DNA of 64,000 nt from Amyelois transitella (lineage: Eukaryota > Arthropoda > Insecta > Lepidoptera > Pyralidae), in NCBI RefSeq assembly GCF_032362555.1, contig NC_083505.1, positions 5,447,501-5,511,500 of the forward strand, read 5' to 3'. Shown piece by piece: positions 49,647-61,469 of the stretch. A model generated the notes under the pieces. It saw only the letters and a program-made list of their open reading frames with translations, was not told the origin of the DNA and searched no databases. Numbering within the stretch: the first letter of the stretch is position 1; every line of letters begins with the position of its first letter. Position numbers and translations under genes: made by a program.

Positions 49647-52600
49647 TCAGAAGTTGGCGAAGAGTTTGAGCTCGTCTGGATCTAGGGACCGCACGGCCTT
49701 CCAGTCGGTCTCGGGGTACTCGTCGAAGTTTGACGTGTCACCTTCGTACGACACCGCCGGAATTATCGGTGGCTGAAAATTACAAAAAATATATTTTGCA
49801 TGATTTAACTAACTACGACATACACTTTTCTTGCTGAATATTCTATTGTACCTATATATGTATTGTCCCGTATATATTTATTTATATCTGTATATTAAAC
49901 TTTAATAAGTTATAATAGTTAAATAAAGAATGATGCTCATATTATGTAGAAAAGTAGAGATATCATTTTTATTGGCGTATAAATAGCATAGATAATTTAT
50001 CTACGCTCTACGCACATAAACCGAAATAGCGTTATATTGGCGATGCGGTTTTGATAGAGTCGAACTTTACGGCGACCCGGTCGAAATCTTTGATTAGTGT
50101 AGGAACTGTACACATACAGTCCGCCATTGCCAAAACACTAACAAATGGGAATTGGCAAACAGGTATTACCCACGACTTCGACAGTTCAATCAGCTATCAT
50201 CCATTGCAATTTTGGATACAGGGTAAATAAATAAGTCTCATAAAATACCTGTAATTTTTTCATGAACACGTCCGCCCAGTCGATGTGTTTGAACCATCTG
50301 TGCCGTTTAACATCTTCCGAACCGCACTGTAACAAACATAAGATCGTTTTTAAAATCAAACAAATAGGATGAATCAGTTCGCTTGGTTGCTATCGGGAAA
50401 ATTTCCGAAACAATTTATCATAACACAGATATTGATGTTTTAAACAATCGGTCGACTATATAGCATCAGTGGGTGGCCGAATTTAGAGCAACTTTGTTAT
50501 TATTGGCCTAGGCGACGTTCTGCAGTAACCGTCGTAAATTGTTAGCTTTAGAAGTAACGGCCGCATCGGAGACTTATTTATTATACGTACAGAGATGCCA
50601 AGCGAACTCTCGCCGTAATGTTATGTAATCCACGGGGATTACACGGCATCGATAGTGTAATAACCATTATTACTATGTGGCAAGCTTTCAAGAATATTAA
50701 TAGAGTTTACCCCAATTTCTAGTCGTAGTAAAATCTTATTGTCTATGGCATCAAGATAAAGATAAAGATTATATATCTATCAAAACTCTAATAATTATAA
50801 TAAGATAGAACATCATCAACTTCAAACCAAAAAACATCCTGATGGTAAAATTTAATTTGCTTTTTTTTTCTTTTCAACTTTCTATGATAAAACATGCATT
50901 ATTTTAGTCTACCCGATAAGACACAGGGTTGCAGAAAGGTCACTTTTTGCACGTAGAAAACCGCTGTGGTCAACAGGACAAATGAAAGTTCATGTTCACG
51001 TAAACATGCTTTTGTTCTGCAATCTCCATATTTTGTAGGTTTACTAGCAGCGTTTGCGCAGACGATGCGACATTACTCAGATGGTCGCGCCCGCTGTTTG
51101 ATGTCGCCGGTGGACACCTGACGGATGGCTTTCTAAACAACGTTGACATCGCAGCAAAAACCTAGTGGAAATCGCAAATCTCTACCACTAGAAACTGCAG
51201 ATTAAAAATACGTGCCAATCGCGGCCAACGCTCAAGGTTTCTCTGAGAACTAAGATTTTTTTATCAAATTAAATCGTTTGTTATGTATGAGGGGTGAAGC
51301 AAAACTTATCTATTAACTAAATAATAAGTGTTTGTTTTCTCTATTTGGTCTGAAGTCTTAACTCCATTTGTTTTAAAATTAAGTATGCCATTAAAACTTT
51401 AAATCCCAACAGCACCAACTTATGTATATTTATTAAGTACTTCTCCCACAATTCACGTAAGTACTGGCACAGCTAATTTATGTAACTAGAACCAATTTGT
51501 TGGTCGATTAAATAAATTGTACTTAATAACTACTTACAAATAGTTGCGTAACTAAAATCACTCAAGCAATACCTGGCGGTACTATCAATATAAGAAACCT
51601 ATTTCAAAAATTTTAAAACGAATATTTGACATGAAAGAGATTAGATGAAATTGAAAGTTATCTATAGAAGAAGCTGGAAAAGCGCCAACTAAAAAATAAA
51701 TAAATATTTTTATGCTTGAGTGTAATAAAACTACTATTGAAATTAACGTTCCTATATGGAACGTTAACTTTAATATTAGTTTTATAACAATGTATTTAGG
51801 TTTTATGCGGTATACTTATATTTATAATTAATTTAAACAAGGTGCTAAAGTTGATGTATTGGCTATGTATTTATAAACCTCCTCCCATTAGACTAGTTAA
51901 AGTATAGACAATAAATATTGGACAGCTGTAGTTAATCACCTGGTACTAAGTTAATTTTAAATTAAGTCCCGGTTTGGATCTTGAGTGGCAAATCCGGCAC
52001 AGTGTTGCCAAAATATTATATGAAGTAATCATAAATCATCAAAATTCACGAAGCCGATAGTCTGAAGTGAACATCAAGTATAAGTAAACATTTATTATAT
52101 CACAATCTGTTTCAAATTGGAAGCAGAACCAATAGAAATTTGTGATCCGATACAATGACCTTTTCGGTCCAGGGTTTTTCACCGGGTTACAACACGCGAA
52201 AAGCATTTGACGCGACTTAGTTTACATGAAGATTTGTGAGAAAAAATATTTTATACTTACCATAATTTATTTAATAAATATACTTTATTTTTATTATCCT
52301 TCGAACAAACCCAGTTTAGTGCACGAATAGTCATCCCGTATACCCGTATTTAGTTCCGCGGCGGGTCAAGCGCAAGGCTGAGTATTTTCAGACCAGTAAC
52401 ATAAACAAACTTGTCACTGGGTGCTAAACTCCGCTTTCATAGTTAACTTCACACTTTCATCATCATCATTCATCAAACACAGACGCTCATCACGATATGT
52501 TTATTTCTAAATCTCTGTAATACATTATTTTAACGTAACCAACGAATAATTAAAAACATATTGTGCACACTTTTTCTGTTATGAAATGTAAACAAATATT

Positions 52601-55600
52601 GCCGGTCTAGACAGTTACTGTGATTTCATTGTCTAAAAATATTCAGATATGGGATTTATTAACCAGACTCTTCATCACACATCAGTATTTATTATATATC
52701 CATATAATCTTATTATACTATTTTTATATATAGAAGTACCTACCTTCATATTTCCAAGTCTTTTCGTTCTATCTTGAACTAGCAATTTCTTGATGATATC
52801 CTTGGCAACTTGGTCTAAATGTCTGGGCCACTCCACTCGTCCGTTGAGGATTTTCTCGTAAATACCGAAAGGATTATCGTCATAGAAGGGTGGGTAGCCG
52901 ACCAGCATTTCATAAATCAGGACACCTGGAATCCAGATAATCAAATTGAAACTAATAAATTGTGCCTACCAAAGAGCTCTAAATATGTGCAGACAGCGCA
53001 AAAATGTGCTGACATTGAAGCTATAAATGTTGTATAAACATCGTCAGAAAATTTTGAACGGCATTCTTTCTTCCTACAATTAAAAATAATAACTTGTCGA
53101 AAGAAAATAAATTATAAAAACTACTACTACTAAATTATAAAAAAAAACAATACCTAATGAGTTAGTTATAAAAATGTTCCACTATTTAATTATATACCAA
53201 AGCACAATTATTGTGACTATAATTAGCTCTTAAAATCAAACAATCCAATTATAACAGCGTTTTGATAATACTGCCAAATAATGTCGTCTTAAATACACCT
53301 AACATGTCATGCAAAGTGATTAGTATCTATAATCATGTGATAAAATTTGTAATACGGTAATAAATTCAGAGAATATAGATTGCTAGTTATTCAACTTCAT
53401 GGAAAGTACTGCATACATAATTCTATAATAACGGCACAAATAAATAGCCACAATGCAATAACGTTATCTTTTTGGTGCCAGGATAATATGATATAAGGCC
53501 ACATATACATTTTCATGCATATGAATTACTAAAGCGTATATTTATGATTTGGCAAGCATCAGCCATTTGGTAAAGAGGCAAGAAAATGTATCATCGAGGC
53601 AGTAAATAATTATAATGTAAACATTGCATTAAAACGTCGCAGGCGTTATTAAACGTGTTTGTTAATGTACTTGCAGACATGAATATAACTAGCTAGACTA
53701 CATAGAACTTAAGTACTTGTTAGCATCACAAGACAATCTCATAGGTTACAAGTACTGACTTTCATTTCAGGTATAATAATTTATACGTATCGTACTATTT
53801 ATCGTAGAACCCGTAATAGTAGTTTTATATCACAGCGCATATTTCCAACTATGTCTTAAAAGTCAGTAGTATGCATGCAAGTTTGCTTTTAATTTAGGCA
53901 AACTTTAATCCATGTTTTATGCACTTGTGATTAATATGTATCCAAGTGATTCTCATGACAATTTATTATTTCATTAGGAACTTGTGTGGATATTAAAAAG
54001 AGGAAGAAAGGGTTCCACCGTTCAAATTTTCCGGTTTTTATACTTTGACGATTCTTTTTACTGTGTTTACTATTTAACTATTAAAAGTTATAAGCAAACG
54101 TGAGTTACATATTCACTAACAAGAACTGACGTCAGCTGCCTACCTGCTAACCTAAATTACCGCCTTCATTTGGAATTGACTAAAACTACTCTGTCAGTAT
54201 CAATACATATAAATTTATTAATATTACAGGCTCCTGATCTACTGGACATATGATTTATTTTTGTCCTAGATTACCATGAAAATTATAATGTTCTTTATGA
54301 ACAATCATGCATATTAACCACCATATGCATAACATTCACCTTGAATTAATTTGAAACGCGGGTGACCCGAGATGGCGTGACTTATAGCGATAACTGACAT
54401 TGCCATTGAAAATAATATTTTCAGTATTAGGGCATATCAAATATGTTTTCCTTTATGTCGCCGCGTTAATTTCTTACTTATAAACAATTTTTAAACTTGC
54501 CATACATTTACTAATTAGATAGTCATAAAATGAAAGAAAGAATGAATTCCCATTAGCATAAAAATTAGTTGCAGCGTAACAAATGAGTGTAGAGGATTAC
54601 TCTTTCAATTTCTCTATAATTTTAGTTTTATTCAGACACTTACCTAATGCCCACCAATCCACCGCCTTATTATGCCCTTTGCTTTGAATGATTTCTGGCG
54701 CAAGATACTCTGGCGTTCCACATAGTGTCCACGTCCGGTCTGTCAATTTCTTGGCGAATCCGAAATCTGTAATTTTTAGATGTCCATCCCTCGCCAAAAG
54801 GAGGTTCTCAGGCTTGAGATCTCTGTAGACAATGTTTCTAGCGTGAAGATATTCTAAAGCTGACACTATTTCCGCTGCGTAGAAGTTCCCTGTAAACAAA
54901 TTTATTAGAGTTGTTAATTAAAATCTAACAATAGGAACAAAACGTTCTGCCATGTGCTTGTTTAGATTCTGTTTAAGTATAATACATAAAACTCTTCCAT
55001 TACTAAGTAATGATGACTGACGGAAATCCAACACAAAAGCGAAATTACTGAACGATACTGGCCGCATAAGTGACGATTTTAAATCCTGGGGTGATATAAA
55101 ATCAAATTTTGGGATAATCTTGTTTGTTTGTTTGTAATATCTTTATTGCACAGAAATTTACACAGTTACAAGAAATAGTACGTAGTTATACCTAAAAGGA
55201 ATAAATCACTTGCAATGACGGACTTATCCCATGAAGGGATCTCTTCCAGTCAATCGGCAAACAATAATAATCATGTTTATAAGATATAGGTAAACATGTT
55301 ATGCGTCCTTTTAATCATATGCTTGGTCTGTTATTATTAATTAATTATATTTGTAAGTAGTAAGTTAGTAGTGGAATAACACAAATACTTTATGCCCATG
55401 ACATAACTACACTATCAAGGTGCCGAGGTGTTGAAAATAGATCTTGAATTATCATTAGTCAAGCAACTATGCAAATGGCAATTCAATGCAATGCCTCCTA
55501 TTGTCAGAGCTTCCTGATGTTTATTTTTTATTGTTCCAATGAACGGGCGTTGTCCTTTTCAACTATCTGGTAAAATAACAATAGTAATAAAACTATCAAT

Positions 55601-58600
55601 TGAATAAATCGGGACATGCAGGGTTGATTGTTCTAGCCACCCACTCGCTAGCCTAGTATATAGTTAGGAAATAAACATTATATTACAAGGCTTTATAAAT
55701 ATAATACGTTTCAAGCTAACATGTCTAACAAACTTTTCCTATGACACGCTTTTAGACTTGTGAAAGTTCTGTTTGTTTAGAGAATATCTTCGAGTCTGAT
55801 AATGTATCACAATCGAAGATATAGTCACTTGTGGAAAAACACAACCGAAAGCGACTTGTTTTTGTCACAATTTATTGTGTCTCAATAGTATGCTAATATA
55901 AGAAACTTTTATAGTCATGTATTACGTAAACAGACGAAGATTTTCACCGAAATGAAGCTATAGAAGTAAATCGATCATAAAACTATGGAAGATAGGGAAT
56001 GATGGAAGTAAATTATAAAGATATTTTTGTATTTTTTTCTTATTTGTAGTAATTAACGCATTAGCGAATTTAATTTTAACAGTATTTCTTATGTTGTTTT
56101 AGAGCGTCAGTGGTCAAATCGGTAAGATTCCCGGTTAAAATGCGTGATGCGCAGAAGGGCACAGGTTATGTACATTAGTTTATATAAACTAACTGATGCT
56201 CTTACGGTGTGGGAAAACATCGTGAGAAAACCTGCACATTCAGGCAACTCGAGGTGTCGATCCAATACAGGTTAGGTTGCGGAGGCCAGATGGGAGACGC
56301 TTCATGTAAAACCTGATTCAACCAATCCAGGATTTATGATCAAATGCATACCCCGGGATCCTCTCCAGAGTGATGAGAATGCAACCGGGACTAAAGCTCG
56401 GAAGAAGAAGTGTTTTCTGTGTTGGAATAAATTAAAGTCTTTATAATTTATCGCGCAAGTTTTACTTTCCCACAGCTTATGATAGAGTAAAGATATCCAT
56501 ATCTTCAATATGTATTATATCTGCCTAGACTTAGCTGCCTTAGCAACCATATGTTTGATATCGTCAAATTCGAAATGTGTGAATAAAAAAGATGCCCAAG
56601 CTAAACCTAAAATTAGAATCCTACAGCTAGTCCTCTCCTTTTTCATGTTTCTATCCATCAAGATTAGATAACGTCACAACAGTCTTGCTGAAACATGCAA
56701 CAAGTGTATGGGAGTAAAGAAATCACGTTTATTTTGAGTCTGTAAAGCCAATGCCAGCAGACTCTATGGACAGCTCGGGCGTCACTTGGCGACTACAAAT
56801 TTATTATCCTAGTACACACGTGCTGCGACACAGCGCTAAATTACATGTCAACCTAAAACTGAACGTAATTAATTATGTCGATCACCTATAAAAAGTGTAC
56901 ATTTATAAACTATAATTTTTTCACACAACAGTTTTGTTTTCCTTCCTTGTGGGTATGTTAGATTCATTAAAACTAGTTGCGTTTTATCCATGAATAATAT
57001 CCTAAATATAAAAATTTAAGGTTCATAAACTAACACTAACTTTTTTTCCACGACCTATGTTGACTGGAAATAAAGACTATGTCAGTAAAAGCAAACAGAC
57101 TCAACCTTGAACTGTTATAAAACATTTGTGAGCTGCGAAATATATAATTAGCATAATTAAGTTCACCGCCTAATTACATGCTTTTTATCACGATTTGGTT
57201 TCGAATTGCGCAATTATAGAAACGTCGACTAATTTCACAGGTCATCGACTGTACGAAATGTTTTATGGTGACCAAAATGAGTAGTTAGTAGGCGACGCAC
57301 GCGACGCTGAACACGGAAATGTGGGGTTGGTGCCCACATCCACACCACAATCGTGCCATGACATCACTCCACGGAGACGCCTCCATGTAAGCCTTGGTGC
57401 CTTACAAGGGCATACTCTGCTGTTTATGTTACTTTAATTGTTATTGTTTTAATTTTGTTGCTAGGTATTGTAATCTTAATACCATACGTATAAATATACA
57501 TCTATTATATTTTTTATTTTTATATCGCGATCGCGACATAACACACCTCAACAAATTAATTTTTATTTGTGTCTCTAAATAAGTACAGAGTAGACATACA
57601 AATCGTGAAGTGGAGCGAAGCGGGCGTCACATCGTCTGCCTGCGCCTGCGCGTCGGCCCGACTCAGTCGCTACACTCGTTTATTTGGTTTATTCTTACAA
57701 TCACATTTTACACGCGCAAGATCTGAACTCCCGTCTTAACAAATTATGCAAGAAATGTTTTTAGCACAAAAGTACCGTTTTAATAAGATAACAAATCTCT
57801 CTTTGTACTCTTGCCAATGTTGAATTTTATTAGTGTATATAATGTGTAATTCACCATGGCATATAAAAACCCAATCCTATTCTATTATTTTCTAACCATT
57901 GACACAGGTTGTGGACACAATTTTATCTATTGTTTTTGTCATACAATTTTCAATTTTACTAAATAACATTGAATCGATTGTAGCGATGATGAAATGTATT
58001 TTTTTTTTAGCGATACGATGTAAAAAATCTAAGAAATCGCAGAGAGTTCGCAAGGCGCGCAAGTCCCGCGGGTGGGATCAAGCGGCCGAGCGCTGGCGCA
58101 ACTCCAATAAGTTATTTATTTATCCCGCTCCGAATTATTTATTTACAACGCTCATACGTAGAAATACATATTATTTTTATGATAACTCTAAATAAATTGC
58201 ATTATCATGTCATCGTAGTAATAAGCGCTGACTACAGATTCACTGTTTCACGGCTATTTTGATCTGCCGTGGTCCAGGCAGACTTTGAGATCCGCTCTTC
58301 TCTGCCAGAACGTCTCGTCATGTTTTTACCGGCATTCTATTAAAAATCTAGCTGTTTTTAATTGTTTTTAAACATTTGATTAATTTTATTCAATTTACAG
58401 ATTCTTACACTAAGATAATTACAAAATAAAGCTTACCGATGCTATTGCTAAATCTGCCGGCGTTTCTCAGGTACGAAAACAGCTCGCCGCCGCATACGTA
58501 GTCAAACAGCATGTAGATGCAGGAGTCGTCATGTGTCCACCACCGCCTGGAGACATATATTTTGTTACTAAATTATAAAAAAAGCAACGTACATTCTCCT

Positions 58601-61469
58601 TTTAATGAAAGAACGAAGAAAGTTAAGCATCTTACATTACTTTTCATCGTTGTCCGGATGTTTTCCCCGGTTGGGTCTCCCTAAGGTGGAGCCTGGCGTG
58701 CGCCTGGGACCAGGAACCATATGTCATTGTACTATTAGGTATATGATAAAGTAATATATATATTTCTTCTCCTACGAGTATCTGCTAGTACCTACATATC
58801 CCCCTGTCGTTAATCGAAAATAGTGGAATATCTTTGATCTATTTTTGAGATATGCTGCGATTTCACTGAAGTCTGACAATAGTGATGCCTATTAACTCCA
58901 AAATACATTTTCAAAGCAATTCCCAGTACTAAAATACTATCAATCAATTTAAACCGAACCAATAGATCATGATGTCTACTAAAAAGTGTCAAGATGTATG
59001 CCAGACCGCCGCTTGCCGTCACAGCGCGCAGACTGAAATGTGGCGGCTCGCAATTGACGCCTGCAAAGTGCCAACTACATGTTCCAAGCACAAATAAGTA
59101 CAGTTGACCAAAACTGAATAAACTGGAACCGCCGTTTGGCAAAGTTTCCAAATTAGGGATTTTCATTGTTAATATCAGTAAGTTTATGTAAGTTTATATC
59201 TAAATTATTATGTATACAAGCCAATGCATTTCTTTACACTCTCCTGCCGTGGGCGTGCTGAAGAAATTTCTCTAGAAATAAGTAGTGCCCTTGTACTGAA
59301 TTTCTCTTTATTTAAGTTTTATTCTTATTTTCCTTGATGAATGAATAAAGGGACAGAAGTTGGTTAGTATTAGCCAACCGCGTTTTGGTTACCAATGCGT
59401 TTATTGGGACAGCGAAATGCAGTTAGACGGACAGCGCCGCCGCGCCGTCCGAAAGTTGAAAGGACTTCTTTTACTTAGCCATTTCGTAATGTTAAATGTC
59501 AATATGTTTTGAAAATAACCCAAAATAAACTTGGTAAAATGAAATCGTCTTACTGTACCTATCAACTATTACAATAATATCGCGTATAAGTGCATATGTC
59601 ATATACAATGCAAACAGAACACGGTGCGGCACGCGGTGGCGCCGCTGCCACACTCGCATCGGAGAAATATTTGTGATTTAATTAATTGCCTCCTATAATT
59701 ACGATCACGTTTCTGTTTATAAACAATTTAATAACTATATAAAACGAGAAGTCTTTGACTGATGAATTTCTGAGAATTATTTCATCAAAACTTAAAACAA
59801 ATATGTAAATTGGCCGATTTTGCACCTACAAATAAGACTAATTCGGTATACCTATTACACGTAAGATCATTTCGAAAGCTTGGAAATCAGTATTATAATT
59901 AGTTAAAACTTTAATCTTTTTAACGTTAAAATAAAATCTTACATCGAAAATAACCAAGACCAGGACGAACTACTAGATCTACCAAAAGAAAACTACGTCA
60001 GAATGTATGGCAAACACTACTGCTTAGTACTAAAATTGGCAATGAGCCCAACACTGTCTACTCTAGCGTAATTGACAACCGCCACATGCACTCAAGACAA
60101 TTTTCTTGGATAAACTCCGGTGCATCGCTGGATAGTGTTGCTGAAATTGAAGAGTCGGGCTTATCAGTCTCGGGTTCAGTCGGACTATCAGAAGGAACTC
60201 ATGCAAACCTTGGGCAAAATTTTTCAGTCAGATGACATGCAGACTTACAGAAAGCTAGCCTGCACATCAAGGGCTTCGGAAAATCCGTTCTCTAGTAGCG
60301 TAGCTATTTTCGTCTGTGTGTTGTCTATCAGTCAGCTATCACGTGAATATACTAGTATTTTAAAATTATATATATCTGAGAATATCAACTTTATTTATGT
60401 CAATTAAACATTTATTTATTTATTTTTCATTTATCTTTTTCAGCGTGTTATTACAGATAAGATATTTCGATTAGATAATTCTAAACGTAGGACTTTATTT
60501 TTAAAGCCCGTAGGACTTGGCTTGTTTCTTGTTTTAAACTCTCACGACGACGCCACGCGGAAACTCTTTAGAAAAATAAATTAAACAAATTAAACATAGC
60601 GTCCATAGAAGTCGTAATGATATTAGACTACAGGAGTGGTACTGGTGAATGTGATGTCATTACTAATAGTTGTGACACCATAACAATTTATTTTCATCTC
60701 AATCCTGATATTTAATTGATAGCTTTACAACTGCGCAGAAAACTGCGTGTACTATGCAGATGACATATCATACCTTTAAAGCAAGTACGGCATTTCTTCG
60801 TCTTATTATTGCGATTTCTATGATAACATCCTAAAATAATATTATTTGGCGCTCTCCTGAGCTATAAAAGATTGACCGACATTATCGAAGAAAATAGAGA
60901 TCGCCGTCATTTGTGTGACCCATATCGCACGCGATTTGTCACAAGTATGCCAAGGACAGTGTAAGTAACCAAAGCCGTTGCTAGGGAATTTGCATTACTA
61001 TTTGTTACTTTAAATCGAGGTTGTTCCGGACACTCACTCCGATAAAATTAAAGAGATCTTAGCAATAATTCTGTTCTAACGTTATAGAATTATACAATGT
61101 AATAAATGCAGACAAGATAAGCCAAAAATCCGATATCTATCTCTTTAAAACGCTAGTTGACTTACTTCTATCAATACACAACCGAAACTACCGAACCGAT
61201 TTCGATTATGATGCTGTTAACAGCCACGAAAAAGGATAATCTTAAGGCAAATAAACACGAGCAAATATTACCTACGTTTAATAGTAAAAAAAAAACTTAC
61301 AAGTTTACAATGAAAGGGTGGTTGATTTCTGCAAGTATGTTCTTCTCGTTCATGACGTGGTCAACTTGCTTCATGCGGATGACGTCAGCCATGGAGAGGA
61401 TCTTCATGGCCAGGTACTCGTCGGCAGCCTTGTCTTTACAAAGGCACACCCGGCCGAAGGTCCCGGTGC
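49647..61469 (-). CDS. Pka-C3: PKA-type kinase catalytic subunit, PRKX / Pka-C3 type, 3' part
   Basis: Six exons are visible: 61301-61469, 58437-58546, 54644-54889, 52744-52925, 50249-50326 and 49647-49772, all GT-AG with closing phases (911 nt). The first begins inside the glycine loop, so the N-terminus is beyond base 64000. In order: GTGTFGRV loop; catalytic Lys in YLAMKIL; helix C Glu in [17 protein letters not shown]-type [11 protein letters not shown]; activation loop [15 protein letters not shown] with its phospho-Thr; DWWALG; and a C-terminal tail with GDTSNF, ending LFANF (the Phe-x-x-Phe that docks on the kinase N-lobe in AGC kinases). [19 protein letters not shown] and the YPE.DW tail fit PRKX/Pka-C3 better than the classical PKA-C1 subunit. 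It is expected to phosphorylate Ser/Thr after basic residues, under cAMP control through regulatory subunits. No key residue is missing. Confidence 0.93.
49846..49885 (+). repeat. Possible tail of tRNA-derived SINE III
   Basis: TGTACCTATATATGTATTG and TCCCGTATATATTTATTTAT resemble the 3' end of the 42557-42800 copy. It is short and AT-rich, so the assignment is weak. Confidence 0.3.
51743..51767. repeat. Short inverted repeat TTAACGTTCC..GGAACGTTAA
   Basis: Perfect 10-bp arms around TATAT in a kinase intron, with partial extension of symmetry outside. Confidence 0.8.
54983..55060 (+). repeat. Helitron-type fragment
   Basis: ATAAAACTCTTCCATTACTA and AGTAATGATGACTGACGG match the first bases of the element at 62427 with small changes. 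No ends are preserved. Confidence 0.5.
55120..55266 (-). mobile_element. LINE-type 3' end fragment
   Basis: Reverse copy of the 35402-35530 fragment: TTTGTAATATCTTTATTGCA, CAGAAATTTACACAGTTACA, GGACTTATCCCATGAAGGGA, TCTTCCAGTCAATCGGCAAA. It lies in a kinase intron. Confidence 0.65.
56103..56412 (+). repeat. tRNA-derived SINE family II, near-complete copy
   Basis: Perfect A box TGGTCAAATCGG at the head, a degenerate B box (GGTTATGTAC), then ACATCGTGAGAAAACCTGC, CATTCAGGCAACTCGAGG and the 3' block GCAACCGGGACTAAAGCTCG. It lies in a kinase intron. Confidence 0.85.

Noticed and set aside
50990-51170. Short GC-rich minus open frame starting [10 protein letters not shown]
   Set aside because: No domain and no splice sites in phase with the kinase; probably chance within an intron.
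57899-58195. 98-residue plus-strand open frame
   Set aside because: AT-biased ends around a GC-rich core, no homology recognised, and it overlaps a kinase intron.
61157-61260. Second Helitron start near 61157
   Set aside because: Phrases such as ACCGAAACTACCGAACCGAT recur in lepidopteran repeats, but no terminus could be placed.
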